Assembly (NCBI GenBank): GCA_014529385.2
Contig: CM043942.1
Location: 50,422,774-50,486,773 of the forward strand
Direction of reading: 5' to 3'
Length of the DNA: 64,000 nt
Source: Adiantum capillus-veneris
Taxonomy: Eukaryota; Streptophyta; Polypodiopsida; Polypodiales; Pteridaceae
Shown here: positions 43,847 to 56,217 of the stretch, piece by piece
Position numbering within the stretch: the stretch's first letter is position 1
How the letters are laid out: each line of letters opens with the position of its first letter
The notes under the pieces: generated by a model
Databases searched by the model: none
What the model was told of the DNA's origin: nothing
What the model saw: only the letters and a program-made list of their open reading frames with translations
Position numbers and translations under genes: made by a program

Positions 43847-45048
43847 CTATTGTGATTCTTGATTCTCCACAAAAGAAGGAAGCAAACCTTCAAATACATC
43901 ATGTGTCTGCATATGAGGTACATCAAAAGCAGCCATAGGTTGAGCAGTAGTTTCTGCAAAAATTACATCACGACTTTCAAAAATCTTGTTTGTAGCAGGA
44001 TTGTAAAGTATATAACCTTTACTTCCACTACTGTACCCCACAAATATACATTTGATTGCCTTATCATCAAGCTTCCCACGTAACTGTTGAGGGATGTGAG
44101 CATAAGCAAGACAACCAAAAACACCAAGATAACTGATTGAAGGTTTTCTGTCATACCAAGCTTCATATGGAGTAATGGTCTTCAAGGCACGAGTAGGACA
44201 CCTGTTCAAAACATGTGTTTCACAAGCAACTGCCTCCATCCATAGCTTATGAGGCAAACTCTTAGCCTTGAGCATACATCTAGCCGTCTCCATTAAAGAC
44301 CTGTTCTTCCTTTCTGCAACACCATTCTGTTGTGGTGTGTATGGCATAGTGCATTGGTGTTTAATGCCTTTCTTTCCCAAAAAATCCTTAAATGCACCTG
44401 ACATGTATTCACCTCCTCGATCGGTACGAAGAGTCTGTACTTTGCAACCTGTTTCATTTTCAACCATGGCGACATAATGTTGAAAAATTGCAAAACACAT
44501 CTAACTTTGCTTTGAGTGGATACACCCAACAAAACATCAATGAAGGTCACAAATTAAAGGCTGTTTCCCATAGATGGCATCCTCATAGGACCACATACAT
44601 CACTGTGTACAAGCTGCAACTTTCGTGTCCCTCTAACTGAACCATCCTGCGAAAATGCAAATCTGTGCATCTTTCCAAGAACGCAACCTTCACATACATG
44701 TCTTGGTGGCATCTCCAATAAAGACAAATCATGCACCATATTATGACGTTGTAAAGTCATCAAACTTCCATAACCAACATGCCCAAATCTAGCATGCCAC
44801 AACTCAGCATCCTGCATGGCCTGAGTCTTTGTTTCTGCAATACATACCTGAATCTGCTTTTCATAACGATCTAGCACAAATAGTCCATTTTCCAGTGTAC
44901 CTGTAGTGATAAGAGAATAACCATTCTCTCGATCTCGTACAACACATCTGTCATCCTCAAAAATGACCCGAAGACCATTTTTGCAAGAGAGGATACAGAC
45001 AACAAATTCTTCTTGATCCCTGGAACATATAAGACATCTGGCAAGCAT
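43847..45048 (-). pseudogene. Copia II integrase
   Basis: The zinc-binding HHCC part is in 44,554-45,048: LWHARFGHVGYGSL, then RHVCEGCVLGKMHRFAF, ending at LVHSDVCGPM, the first core Asp. After a frame-broken stretch (44,500-44,553) the core continues in 43,847-44,500: TLRTDRGGEYMSGAFKDFLG (second Asp) and MPYTPQQNGVAERKNRSLME (catalytic Glu). Then come the copia C-terminal phrases KLWMEAVACETHVLNRCPTR and FGCLAYAHIPQQLRGKLDDK. It splices element cDNA into the genome. Confidence 0.93.
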
Positions 45049-45563
45049 AAATCAGAACCATCTGAAATGGTAATCAAAATCTTACCAACGCCTTTGATTG
45101 GATAAGAAGCATTATTTGCACATGTCACCTTCTTTCCTGCTGGAGCTGCATCCAATGAACAAAACAAATCCTTCCTTGAAGTAATATGCCTGGATGCACC
45201 ACTATCAAAGTACCAAATCATTTGTGTCTCGTCAACACTGTAAGCAGAAAAATATGAACATACTAAGAAAGCATAAGAATCCTGCACAAAGTTTGCAGAC
45301 TCTTCTTTAGCTGTAGAAGAATCACTAGAAGCTGAAACAACCAAACTTGACTCTTTCTTCTTTTCTTTAGCAATTCGCTTTTTACACTCACTAATGTAGT
45401 GACCAGGTTTCTTGCAGTAGTGACATTTACCTTTCTTCTTGGACTTGTCGGAATCACCTTTAGACTTCTCTGAAGTCTGTCCTGCACCAGACTTGGAGTG
45501 ATGAGCACTCTCTTTACCCTTGTTTTTGTTTTGTACAACAAGAGCATGATCCATACCATCCAC
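45049..45563 (-). pseudogene. Copia II gag end and protease
   Basis: Frame 44,871-45,563 has a zinc knuckle CHYCKKPGHYISEC, then the protease WYFDSGASRHITSRKDLF (DSGA active-site loop) and VLYVPGIKKNLLSVSSLAKM, the typical stretch between copia protease and integrase. It changes frame near 45,010, where the integrase N-terminal frame takes over. Confidence 0.92.
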
Positions 45564-46232
45564 CTGTAAAGACTTTTTCTTACGTGATTGATCCTCCTAC
45601 AATAGCAAAACCACTAACTCTTCAAAACGAAGAGGCTCAGGATTAGCTCATAAAGACAGAGTCAAAGAAGTCTGAAAAGTCAAATAAGATGGTGGTAGTG
45701 AATTGAGTGTTTTGGAAACCAAGTCCTTCTCTGGAATCACTTCATCAATGCTAAGCAATTGCTCTTTAAGATCCTTGATTTTTGTAAGATGCTTGACGAT
45801 ATCGTCACCTTCGTCCATCTGTATTTTGTCAAGTTGTTTCTTCAAAAACTCTATTCTCGCAGCGTTTCTTCCTCCAAACATAGCTTGTAGAGTGTCCCAA
45901 GCATCCTTAGAAGTTCTGCAAGATCTGATATGTGGTGTGATTTTCCTCTTTATGGTTAAGGCAATCACAGCCATAGCTTGTGCATCTTTAGTATCCCATT
46001 TCTTTTGCTCTGGAGTGACTTGTAAGGGTCCTGCACCAACAGCTGCACCACGACCAGGCGTGGCAGGTGCAATGCTACCTGGAAGAACTTCATCTCCACA
46101 GACATAATCCCACAATCTTTTACCAACCAAAACATTTTTGGCCATAAAAGACCAAAGAGAATAGTTGGTACCATCCAATTTGTCTTCGGATGTAAACACA
46201 CAAAAAATCTCTTTCTCCGTAGATTGAGCCAT
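45564..46232 (-). pseudogene. Copia II gag N-terminal part
   Basis: Starts MAQSTEKEIFCVFTSEDKLD with GTNYSLWSFMAKNVLVGKRL, the typical UBN2/copia gag opening. It continues with WDTLQAMFGGRNAARIEFLK, KQLDKIQMDEGDDIVKHLTK and LVSKTLNSLPPSYLTFQTSL. It ends at a stop at 45,648. About 85 bp with one more stop separate it from the zinc-knuckle frame. The coat protein packages the element RNA. Confidence 0.92.
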
Positions 46233-46631
46233 ACTGTGGATGAAAACAAGAGAGCAAAAGAACCTCCAAGAGATTCACAAATCTCCTCTCCAATGCAAGC
46301 AAAACTCTACACAAAATCTCAGCACAAAGCTAAGACAAGCTGCTTCCCAAAAGAACTGTTTACTTGAAGAAAATCTATCAAAAAGCACACCCTCTTGATC
46401 TAAACGCCTCCAAAAAGTAACTTTTGCTACGCTGCTCATAACAAAATTCTGAGGGCTTGAACGGCTTCAAAAGGGGGGTAAAACCCTAGGTCGCCTTTTG
46501 AGAATACTCCTTGAACGTCGAGGATGCTCCCACGAGAAAATTTTTCGAAAACTGCCTGAAAACTGCGATAGCGCGCGCGGACGCAAAAATGCAAGTAGAG
46601 GATCTGGAAATCACCTTGCTCTGTTACCAAT
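46233..46631 (-). other. Copia II 5' leader and initiator-Met-type primer site
   Basis: The minus strand reads TTGGTAACAGAGC just inside the LTR (about 46,618-46,630), a one-base variant of the initiator-Met primer site. The rest of the leader to the gag ATG at 46,232 has no supported coding region. Confidence 0.85.
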
Positions 46632-46910
46632 TGTTGAAGATGATGAAACAGGAAACAGAAGGAAGATAGCAACTCAGAGTAGGAAGAAGATGGAGAAGGA
46701 GAAGACACAGAGCTTGCGTACGAGATCTCTGTAGTCTATCTCTCTGTATTAGAATAATAGAGTATTTACAAACTCAGAGCTACAAAGCTTATATGAGACC
46801 ATAAGAGATAAGGTGTCCTTTCACACCGGATGTCCAGGGTGAAAAACCCAGTGGGACAAAAGTGCCCCTGGTGAAGCGCGTATACACACTAACACTACTA
46901 CATGTCTATA
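46632..46910 (-). repeat. Copia II 5' LTR (279 bp)
   Basis: On the + strand TGTTGAAGATGATG...CATGTCTATA (terminal CA changed to TA). It is highly similar to the 3' LTR except for the 64-bp duplication there, so the insertion is not very old. Confidence 0.93.
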
Positions 46911-47946
46911 ATTTTATGTGTGGCTGTTGTGGAAAACGTAGAATACAACCAACCAAAGATATTATGAATGCAATCTTCTTTGTGTTGTAGAGGTTATATT
47001 ATTCTAGGAATCAACTCTCCTAACTTTCATGTATAGATTCTTTCAAATTTGTAGATTAAAACAACCCTAATTTTTCTCTTGTGGAAAATCAAGATAACCA
47101 AGTTTGCAACCTAACAATAGCTACGACAGTAATTGTACACAAGAAACCTGAATTTCTTCTAAAGAGATATTAGACCTTGGATATTAATAGTGTTTTTGGA
47201 CAGAAATTTTAAAAGAAAATCCATGTTTTTTGAAGTTACTAATTTTAACTATACTACCTATTATATTGTCAATATTTATATTATGAGTTGAAAAAGTCAT
47301 AGGATAATAAACTTATTTTGTTTTTAATATTCTAACTAGCTGGCTTTGTAGATGATTTTGGGTCGTAGAACTTGGAAAGAATAAAAGTTTTGTTCCATGC
47401 ATTTGAGTTAGAAGCTTTTTACTAAATTGATTTATTTTTTACTTTTGGATTCTTGGCTACATCTTTTAGAATAAGAAATCTTTGGGATAAGTTGATTTAC
47501 TGACAATCTTCTTCGTGAGTATCTTTAGTTAGATATGTAAACATGCTTTGTATGTACTAATGCACTTATATGGTTTTTGTTTTACATTGTTCAATACTAT
47601 GCTTATCATATTTGTGCGATCGTATCGAAATCAATCTTGTGAATCGCCTCTTCTTAGCACAAAATTGACACACTCTTGACTCATTAATTATACTTTGGTG
47701 TGAGTTTGATAGGTGAAACTCTCTCTAGCTTGTACAAGGATTCTAATCAAGAATCCTTGATGTTTGGGTTGAGATTCTATCAATTATAGCTCACTCCACA
47801 TACACATGCAAGTATATTTTTGGGCAGAGGAGATGTTCCAGGTATGTGCATTAAAAAGGTATTCCTTTTTCTACCTTTTCCTTATCAACATTATCTTATA
47901 AGTTGTGATGCAAATAATCTTGTAAGACATCAACTCATATTTTAAA
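46911..47946. other. Unassigned AT-rich interval between copia II and element B
   Basis: Begins with the copia II target duplication (ATTTT). No coding frame, LTR ends or inverted repeats were found. It ends at the TTGAA target duplication of element B (47,947-47,951). Confidence 0.4.
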
Positions 47947-47951
47947 TTGAA

Positions 47952-48877
47952 TGTTGACCGCTGGGTCAACAACACAGCATAACTCAAGTTTCGTACAAAA
48001 GTCTTATCTTTTGTGAGTTATGAAATGCTACAGATTATGGCTATAAACGTCATTTGTAATGAGTAGTTATTCTAGTTTCAGAAGACGGGGTGCAATGGCA
48101 CTTCCAGATTGTAAATACAAAGCCATTTGACCCTTTCAACCCCATTTTTTGGTTAAACCTAAGGTATCCTTAGTATATAAGGTACCTAGGTCATTTTGTA
48201 AAAAAGGACTTTTAATCATAATAAAAAATTTAGCGCTGCCGTCTACTGTGTGTGAGGACATAGATGACTCGCTACGCCCGGCTCGCTCAACACATTGGAG
48301 ATCCGACTGCACCATTGTTGTAGGCTCGAGGAGAGCTACGTGACAGCGCCAAGCATTCCACGCGAGACGAAGCGCACATGCCGACGCATCTACGAGCTAT
48401 TTGTGGCCGTAAGTGTATCAAACGATGTCTGTTTTCTGTGTGCTAGTAGTCTATAGAATCATGGCAACATAAGCTACGCATAGGTACTCATAAATTTCAA
48501 TTTCAAGCACTTTCAAAATTCTGCTCTATCATCCTACGCGTTTTCCGCAGATGGGCTTTGAGTGTAGAAGCTTAGGGACAGGTGTATCCTAGTGAGGGGA
48601 TGGTGTTCCTTAAATTTCGTATGAATCTGGCATGATTAGGTGAGTTATCTTCCGTATGTGTGTATGTGGCTAGGTGGTGTAGTTGAGGGCATTGAGGTTC
48701 TTGATTGTGGTTTAGTTGGCCTTCCAGAGTGTTGTATGTGTAGGATGGTCTCAGCCTGACAAGCTACAGAGATTTCCTCCGTGTGCGTATCGCGTCATCT
48801 ATGTCCTCGATTGACATTATGTTGATCTAGGTAGTGTTTGCATGCACTTCATGGATGTGTGAGTCGCCCGTCCAACA
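47952..48877 (+). repeat. Element B 5' LTR (926 bp)
   Basis: TGTTGACCGCTGGGTCAACA...CCGTCCAACA. TATATAA at 48,174-48,180 is a likely core promoter. It is 33 bp shorter than the 3' LTR, mainly because about 30 bp near 48,254 were replaced by a 15-bp filler (GAGGACATAGATGAC). Confidence 0.93.
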
Positions 48878-48878
48878 T

Positions 48879-48896
48879 TGGCGCCGCTGCCGGGGA
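48879..48896 (+). other. Element B primer binding site (tRNA-Asp type)
   Basis: TGGCGCCGCTGCCGGGGA, one base after the LTR and identical to that of element A. It is complementary to the 3' end of plant tRNA-Asp(GUC) with one mismatch. Confidence 0.88.
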
Positions 48897-49420
48897 CACA
48901 AGGACCTAAGTAGGTTTCCTACTAACACTCGTGTGATGGTTGCTTGACTTAGTTTCGGCTAAAGAAAGTGTTTTTCTTAAGTGGATCCGGAAGAGGATAT
49001 TCCGCGATCAAGTGGATAGCCAGGAACCGTGTGTCTTGCCGAGGGTCTGTGACTAGATAGGTTTAGTTAGGATCTGTGGATTAGAGTAGTTGTTGGTGGT
49101 CAAGTGATTTGTGAGGTGATAAAAGCATTTACTAGTCCGTGTGTGGCAGTGAAGCGTTTTTCTACTCATAGATGCAAAACCCCATATGATTTGTAGGAGT
49201 AGCTTTAGGTAAGTGATCTGATTATGATCTAGAGCTATTTAGCACTGAATTATTTGCTTAAGTGCTTGATTGCATTTGAAATCACGGAAAAGTGTGCTTT
49301 TGAGGGTAAAAATGCATTAAACAAGCTTTTGTGGATATTTTTGTATGACTGACTGATGTTGGGCACATAAAAGAGCATTTGCAAGGGTTCTGTGAAAAAA
49401 ACCTGCAATTTTGTAAACAT

Positions 49421-50852
49421 AGACATCCTACGCGTAGGATGTCTCAAGGGGGTTCTGGAGACCAAATTTTGAAATTCTGAGTTGACCAGTGTGTTCAGAA
49501 GGTAGGTTTTACCCTATTTTCACCTGGAAAGTGGAAATTTGACCAAATTTTGACAGATCAAAGCCAAAAGACGAGAATTGCCAGACATCCTACCCAAATT
49601 GTGCAAAGGCATAATTTTTGAGACCAAACCATAGGGTGACTCCATAGGCATGTTCTAAATGTTGTATTGAGTGCATATGAGAAATTTCATCTCATTTGGG
49701 TCAGTGAAAGGGAAGATTGAGCGGACTTTAGCACTTTTGACTGAAAAAGGCAAGAACAGCTAGTTTTGGGGTCTTTTGACATCCAAATTAAAATCTAAGC
49801 ATAGCATTGGGTTGCTGACATCAAGGGGAAGCTGTGGGACAAGTCTGGGGTCAAACAGGCCAAAAAGACATCCTACGTGTAGGATGTCTTCTGTGTGATT
49901 TTGGACTCTAAACAAAATTCTGAGCATACCACAGTGATCAGCACCTTAAGAAGAGTCTGTGGTTCAAATTTGGGGCAATTCTGAGCAGTTAGACATCCTA
50001 CATGTAGGATGTCTAAGGCATGATTTAGAGGCCAAATTCAAACTGTGGACATAGCAGGGTGTTGTATAGCCTTAGGCAAGCCTCCTAGGCAAATTTGGTC
50101 CAATTTGGAGTTGATTTGACTTGGGAATTCATCAGAACAGACATCAGGCTTTTGGAACAGATTCTTGATCATTTGCCCAACCTATAGGTGTCAGAATCAA
50201 AAAGTAAAAATAGTTGTGAGCTTAGCACATCAAGGGGAAGCTACAGTGCAAGTTTGAGCTGAAACAGAGCAAAAAGACATCCTGCGCGTAGGATGTCTCC
50301 AGGGTCATAAAGTGGTCAAAATTCTACTTTGGCCATATAGGGAGGTTCTAAGTGTCTCAAGGATTCCAGAATTTTTTTCAAAAGTGAATTTGGACCTTGT
50401 TTGGCCTATTTACCAAGCAAAGACAAGAATTGTGAGACATCCTACTCTTGGAGTGCACTAGAAGCTCTTACAGCCTAAATCTTGACCTATTGGCATCCAA
50501 ATTCAATTTTGAGTATACCATTGGGTTGCTGAGAACTAGGAGAATCTTGGGATCAAGTTTGGACAAAATCTGAGCAGTTAGACATCCTACACGTAGGATG
50601 TCTCCAGCTTGATTTAGGACTCCAAACCAACCTATGAGCACACCACTTTGATCAGCACATCAAGGAGAAGCTGGGGTGAAAATTTCAAGTCATTCTGAGC
50701 AAAAAGACATCCTGCGCGTAGGATGTCTCAAGGCCATTTTTAGGTCCAAAGGAAATTCTGACCATACCATTGTGTTGCTAGACTCAAGGGGAGTCTGTGA
50801 ACCAAATTTTGTTAAATTCTGAGCATATAGACATCCTACGCGTAGGATGTCT
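49421..50852 (+). repeat. Array of seven 24-bp palindromes in the element B leader
   Basis: Copies at 49421-49444, 49866-49889, 49991-50014, 50275-50298, 50580-50603, 50705-50728 and 50829-50852. Most consist of half-site AGACATCCTACG and its reverse complement. The copy at 49,991 has changed the centre to CCTACATGTAGG, which is still perfectly palindromic. Half copies lie near 49,583 and 50,435. Spacings of 124-125 bp recur. The leader from 48,897 to 51,306 has no supported coding frame. Confidence 0.92.
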
Positions 50853-51306
50853 CTAGGCCAGTTTTAGGGTCCAACTATACTTTTGACCATACAGGAGTGT
50901 TCACAGTCTCACAGAGATCCCAAATATTCTTTTAAATTTGAATTTGGACTCATTTTGACCATTCTAAACTGCATTTCACTGTTTTGGCCATAACTTTCAC
51001 AAACGGTATCGGATTGGAAAAGTTTTTATATCAAAACGTAGCCTGAGAGCGGCTCTACAGATCTTAGAGAAAAACTTGAACTAAATGATGCCGACGGCAA
51101 CCGTTTAGGTCAACTTTGAAAAAAACTTCGTTTGAGGCCTCAAAATACATCCGCAAGTTAGGGGTGTCTAAAAGCGACAATTTGCAAGAATTGTGAGAAA
51201 ACGGTTGCGGTTTTGGACATAGTTTCGACTTTTCCCTAACCAAAGCACTTGAACACAGTGGACTAAGTCTACTTGAACCAAGAAAAAGCTCTTAAGCCCA
51301 GAAATC

Positions 51307-54300
51307 ATGTCTACCCTAGATTCAAACGCAGCTTACACAAGCTTGGAGATCCCGACTATAGAGGAATATCCTCCCACGATGGATCTTCCAAACTTGCAAT
51401 TGATAAAGATCCATCTTGTTGAGAGAGTTTGGATGATTGGTCATGAGAGTGACGGACTATATAGATACATTGACGACAATGAGGTCAATCTTTATAGGTG
51501 CTCACATCCATACCTAGAAGAGATAACGGATTACAAGCTCTTATATGTCTACACATACGGAGTCGACTGTCAATGGAGATCTATAGTTGTCGATAAGTAT
51601 AGACGAGAATACAGAGTTGTAGAAAGCACAAATCCACTGAGTGTACTAGAAAGAGGTGGATATTTGGTCAATGAAGGACCACAAATGCCTCCACCAAGAA
51701 GAGAGCCACCAAGATTCCCTTCAAGAGCGATAACGACAGAACGATTGGGAGAGTCTCTGGTTAGACTTGTAGACAATGGACGAGTTAGACCATCCCAAGT
51801 CCAGAAATGGGTAAACAGAAAATACTCCGGAGATAAAGATCCGAGAGATCACGTAGCGGCTTTTAGAAGAGTGATTAGAGCAGAGGAAGTTTCAGATTTT
51901 GCGACACAGTTTGCGGGATTTGGATTGACTCTAGAAGATGATGCAACTACATGGTTCGACTCGGTGGAAAAATGGGATTTTGAGACCCTAGATGAGTTGT
52001 TTGAGGAGTTTATTGAAAAATTCTCGCCAAAAGGCATTGCTCACAACACGGTCTCGCAAATCCATAGATTCAAACAGAAAGAGAATGAATCAATACGCAA
52101 AGCATCATTACGGCTCAAGAGATATGTTAAGCTCTGTTCGAGAGCGGAATTACCTATGCAAGCAAGACTGATGTTGATCTTTATCTAGGGAATGAGACAT
52201 GCGGGCCTTCAGAAGGATCTGCATATGATAAGGAGGACGACGTTAAACGAGTTGATCAAAGAAGTTCTTAATCTAGTGGATAATTGTGAGGCATACAAAG
52301 AAAAGGACTTAAAGAGTCAAGGAGATGACACATCCTCTTAGCACAGTGTTTCAGAGATAAGTGAGTCCATTGCCAAGCCAACGAAACCTATTGATCAAGA
52401 AAAGCTTATCGACGACTTGGTCAAGAGGTTGATTCCTCTTGTAAGGTCTGATTCGGGAGAGCCGAAGTGGTGTGAAATTGAGAGAAAATGGACGAACCAT
52501 ACGGAGGAAGAGTGCTATTATAGCATGGAAAACGCTAAGGAGAGGTATGTACAACCTGTTCCAGAAGCACCTACTCCACCTAGATACATTACGGGGAATG
52601 CGCCAGGACCAGTAGGAGTTTTAAGGCCACAGCTTGTCTTAGGACAACAACCTCTGCTGCCAGGTGCTAGAATGCCGATAGACATGAGATACATGCCAAT
52701 GATGGAAGCATCAAATAAACCAACGCCAATACAAGCTACAATGTGGTATAGCAACCAAAGTGAGTACTACCCTTTGGAGCAACAAAATATGAGAGAAACA
52801 CATGGAGTGGTGAGGCTTGTACAACCTCCACCTCCTGGGTTTCAGTCGAAAGAAAGAAGGTATGAAATGGACGAAAGGACATTGCGATTCATTGCAAATA
52901 GTGGCTTATCTAGGTCAAAGCTTGCTTATAGCCAAGAGTAAATGCTAAAAGAATCTCCTCAACCAGAGATAAATTGTCACAAAAGTCATGACAACCACTT
53001 GGTCAAACAATGTCCTCATATGGAGATCACTGAAGTAAATGCCTATTGTCTTGAGTGTGGCATCACTCACTCGATCCCCGATTGCCGGAAAAAACCAAAC
53101 CAAATTAGGAAAATCACGACAAATGTATTAGGGATTGTTCAGCTACCTAATAGCTCAGAAAATGAAAATGTTGTACCAATTCAAGTGGTTACGACAGCAC
53201 AAGCTCAAAGGAAAGCTTATGAGAATCCAGAGACAAAGAACACGGAAAGTGACACGAGTCCAAAGAAAAATGATGGACCAAAGACAGACGCACCTAATCA
53301 GAAAACCAAGAGCAAACGAAATAGTTGGAAAGCTAGAAAAACTAGTATGAAAGCACGCAGGGAACGAGAGCAAAAATCCCTAGCTGAGAAGCTTACTGAA
53401 GCTGAGGAGAAGATAAAACAACATGAGGAAAAGGAGGCACCTTCTCTTACACAAATGGTTAAACCTCTAGAAGAACCATCCACGGATGAGAAACTGAGAA
53501 GTGCTAGTTCAGGAGGATCTGTGTGGGTAGAGAAGGTTAATGAGACATTAGATGCCCTCTTGAAAGCCTATGATGTGAGGCTCAAAAACAACCAAACCCA
53601 AGAACACACATGGATGAAATATCCCTATTCGGAACTAGAAAAGCAAAAATTTGAAATGTGCCAGAAAATGATTCAAATAGCCCAAGCCTTACTAGAACCA
53701 CCAGTTGCAAAACCTGAGGATGTGATCCGTGTCATGCCTACACAAGTAATCCCACCAAACCAGAAACTAAAAGAGCCAGATTCTAGTCATGAGCACAGAC
53801 CAAACCTCAAAGACCCAGCATTCGAAACAAGGATAGTACTGAATACCACAGATAACTCTTCCGAGGGATTTCACCAAGCTATACCTGAGGATTGTAAAGA
53901 GATAGATGGTCTTGACGAATTGTGGAAACAAGTCAGAGAGGCCAATGAAGCGGATGACCTAAGAAGACGAGTAGACAAGACTAGTGATGAACGAGGAGTG
54001 TTTCTACCACCAATAGAGGAATTTGGGACTGGATCTCAATTGAATCTAGAAGTGCGATCGTATTGGGGAGACAAAGGATCTGTACAATCTATGGATAGTC
54101 AACCCCATTCGCTAAGAACACTACCGTCCTACATGGGAGAGTACGAGACCAAGTCAGATGTGGTTGCAGTCCCATCACACAGACTCTCTCCCAACAAGGC
54201 CATCGATTCAAAGGGGCTAGTAGATATTCTATCTACCCCAGTCACCTGTACAATAATGTTAGCCGAGTTGCTCAGAATTAGACCAAACATGTGGGCTAAT

Positions 54301-56217
54301 GTGGGTAAATGTCTAGAGAAACTTGGTGTAAAAACCCCAATGACTCAAATCGAGGAAGGCATCAAAGAGCTTGAAATGCCTCAACTAAATACTAGGCCAG
54401 TGCCATTAAACAAGGTAGGCGAGTATTACGAGGGAGAAGAGGGAAACACCACCCTTCCTGTGGAATTCAATACTGTAAAAACCATGGCAATCCTTGACAG
54501 TGGAGCTGGTGTGGCCATTACAACCAAAGAGGTTTGGAAAAAATGGGGAAAACCTACCTTGATATCCACATGAATGACCCTGCAGCTTGCAGAAGGACAC
54601 AAGGAAAAGCCCCTAGGACTGCTAGAAAAAGTACTTGTTACTTCTTGTGGCATTGAATATGAACACACTTTTGCTGTTGTTGACTTTGGCAAGAAGAACA
54701 ACTATGACATCATTCTGGGAAGACCATTCATGCAACAATTGAAAATGGTCCAAGATTGGGGTTATGACCATATATACCTGAGAAATATGGAAACCATAAC
54801 AAAGATAAACTTGAGGGACCATAGCTATAGGGATGTGATGAGAACACCGGTTGAGGAGTTTGATTCCGCCACAGTAGCAGGATCATAACTTCCAGCTTGG
54901 TTAGGTAAGCCTAAAGAACTGTGGATGTGTGGAGCTTCACAATGTGGTAGCTTGAAATGCGAGGAATGTATCCTAGAGCGGGTTATAGAGGATAGGGACT
55001 ATATCCCAGAACCATTTCCTGAAGAAGAGTTAGAGCCTTTTGGATGGGAACACATCTTGGCTACTCTGGACGTGTGCGCCGTGGAGGATGCTCCCACAAC
55101 AAAGTTTTGTGATGAAAATGGCTATGATGTCGTTCCTTATTTTGCACTGAGTGTAATCCAGGAAAATGAAGAGAACCAGACATCAACAAGCTCTCGAAAT
55201 AAGGAGCAAACAAAGAAATGTGGAGAATCAAAAGATGAAGAAGACGACAAGTTCTATGACTCTGTAGAACACTTCGAGCTTCAAGAAGATCAACGACCCG
55301 AGAATCAATGTCATCGCTACACGAATAATGTGCATCAAAAGTGGATTCCAAACTCCTCGGTGAAGACACAACCACCACAAGCATCCTCATCCATGGCTCC
55401 TAATAAGGATGCAAAGACTCACCTAGGAGGAATACAACCAGAGAAACGAGCTAACAATGCTCTAATCAATGGGCTAGAAAAGTCCTCCAAGAAACTACCA
55501 CCCACAAGCAAACAGACAGTAACTTTCCACTACCAGCCAAAAAATCAAGGGAAAGTACAAGAAGTCAACCTTGCTGAGGATAGTAGCGATAGTGATGAAT
55601 CTTACGACATCCCCTATCATCAACTCAGGCCATCACTATCACCAACCCCTTCAGCAACAACCACGACAGGTCAAAAGAACATGACAACAAGTCAAAGCCA
55701 AAAATCTCGACAAATCTGGATACCAAAAATCTAGATCGGACAAAAACAAATATGGATCAAGAAGACAAAGATCTCTAATGACAAATCACAAGATCCAACA
55801 CCAAAACAAAAAGAAGGAAAGCGTGCACAAACGGGTAAGAATATCACAAAGTCGCAAGCTTTCACAACTCAGGTTTGGGCTCCAAAGAAGTTGATTCAAG
55901 CACAAAAAAGTCAGGAATTCATTTGGATTCCAAAACAACCACAATATCAACTTTCAAAGCTTGAATCCCGTCCCCAACAAAGCGTACAAGGGCTGAAGCA
56001 AAGACCACTATTGACTCACACAACAAAAAGGTGGATCCCAAAGAAGTCTCTTCAAACACAAACGAAGCACGCACAAGTATGGGTTCCCAAACGAGCGTCA
56101 ACAACAAAACAGCCAATAATCACAAAGAAATGGGTCCCAAAGAAGAACAACAAAACTTATTTCAGTGCATCGCCACTTGAATTCTTACAATTCTTCCTAC
56201 GATTACAGTACAGTTAG
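51307..56217 (+). pseudogene. Element B gag-protease polyprotein (single frame with 6 stops)
   Basis: A frame of 1,636 codons starting MSTLDSNAAYTSLE, without any frameshift. Stops are at 52,186, 52,339, 52,939, 54,571, 54,886 and 55,732. Four of the six are CAG/CGA-to-TAG/TGA relative to A; two are GAA-to-TAA. Domains are as in A: gag core, CLECGITHSIPDC zinc knuckle, Lys/Glu-rich helical middle, protease with ILDSGAGVAITTKEVW and IILGRPFMQQ, and a basic tail with W-I/V-P-K repeats. The 9-codon length difference from A is one in-frame gap beside PPPRREPPR. No recognisable enzyme other than the protease is encoded. Confidence 0.88.

Larger units (their letters stand above)
41673..46910 (-). 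mobile_element. Copia II: nearly complete Ty1/copia retrotransposon (5.2 kb)
   Basis: Minus strand: 5' LTR 46,910-46,632, primer site, gag, protease, integrase, RT, RNase H, polypurine tract, 3' LTR 42,015-41,673. The integrase-before-RT order defines Ty1/copia. An exact 5-bp target duplication ATTTT flanks it (41,668-41,672 and 46,911-46,915). Several stops and frameshifts and a changed RT active site (YVHD) show it is inactive. Confidence 0.95.

Noticed and set aside
48879-48896. tRNA gene suggested by the tRNA-like string
   Set aside because: Only the 18-base complement of a tRNA 3' end is present right after an LTR; it is a primer binding site.
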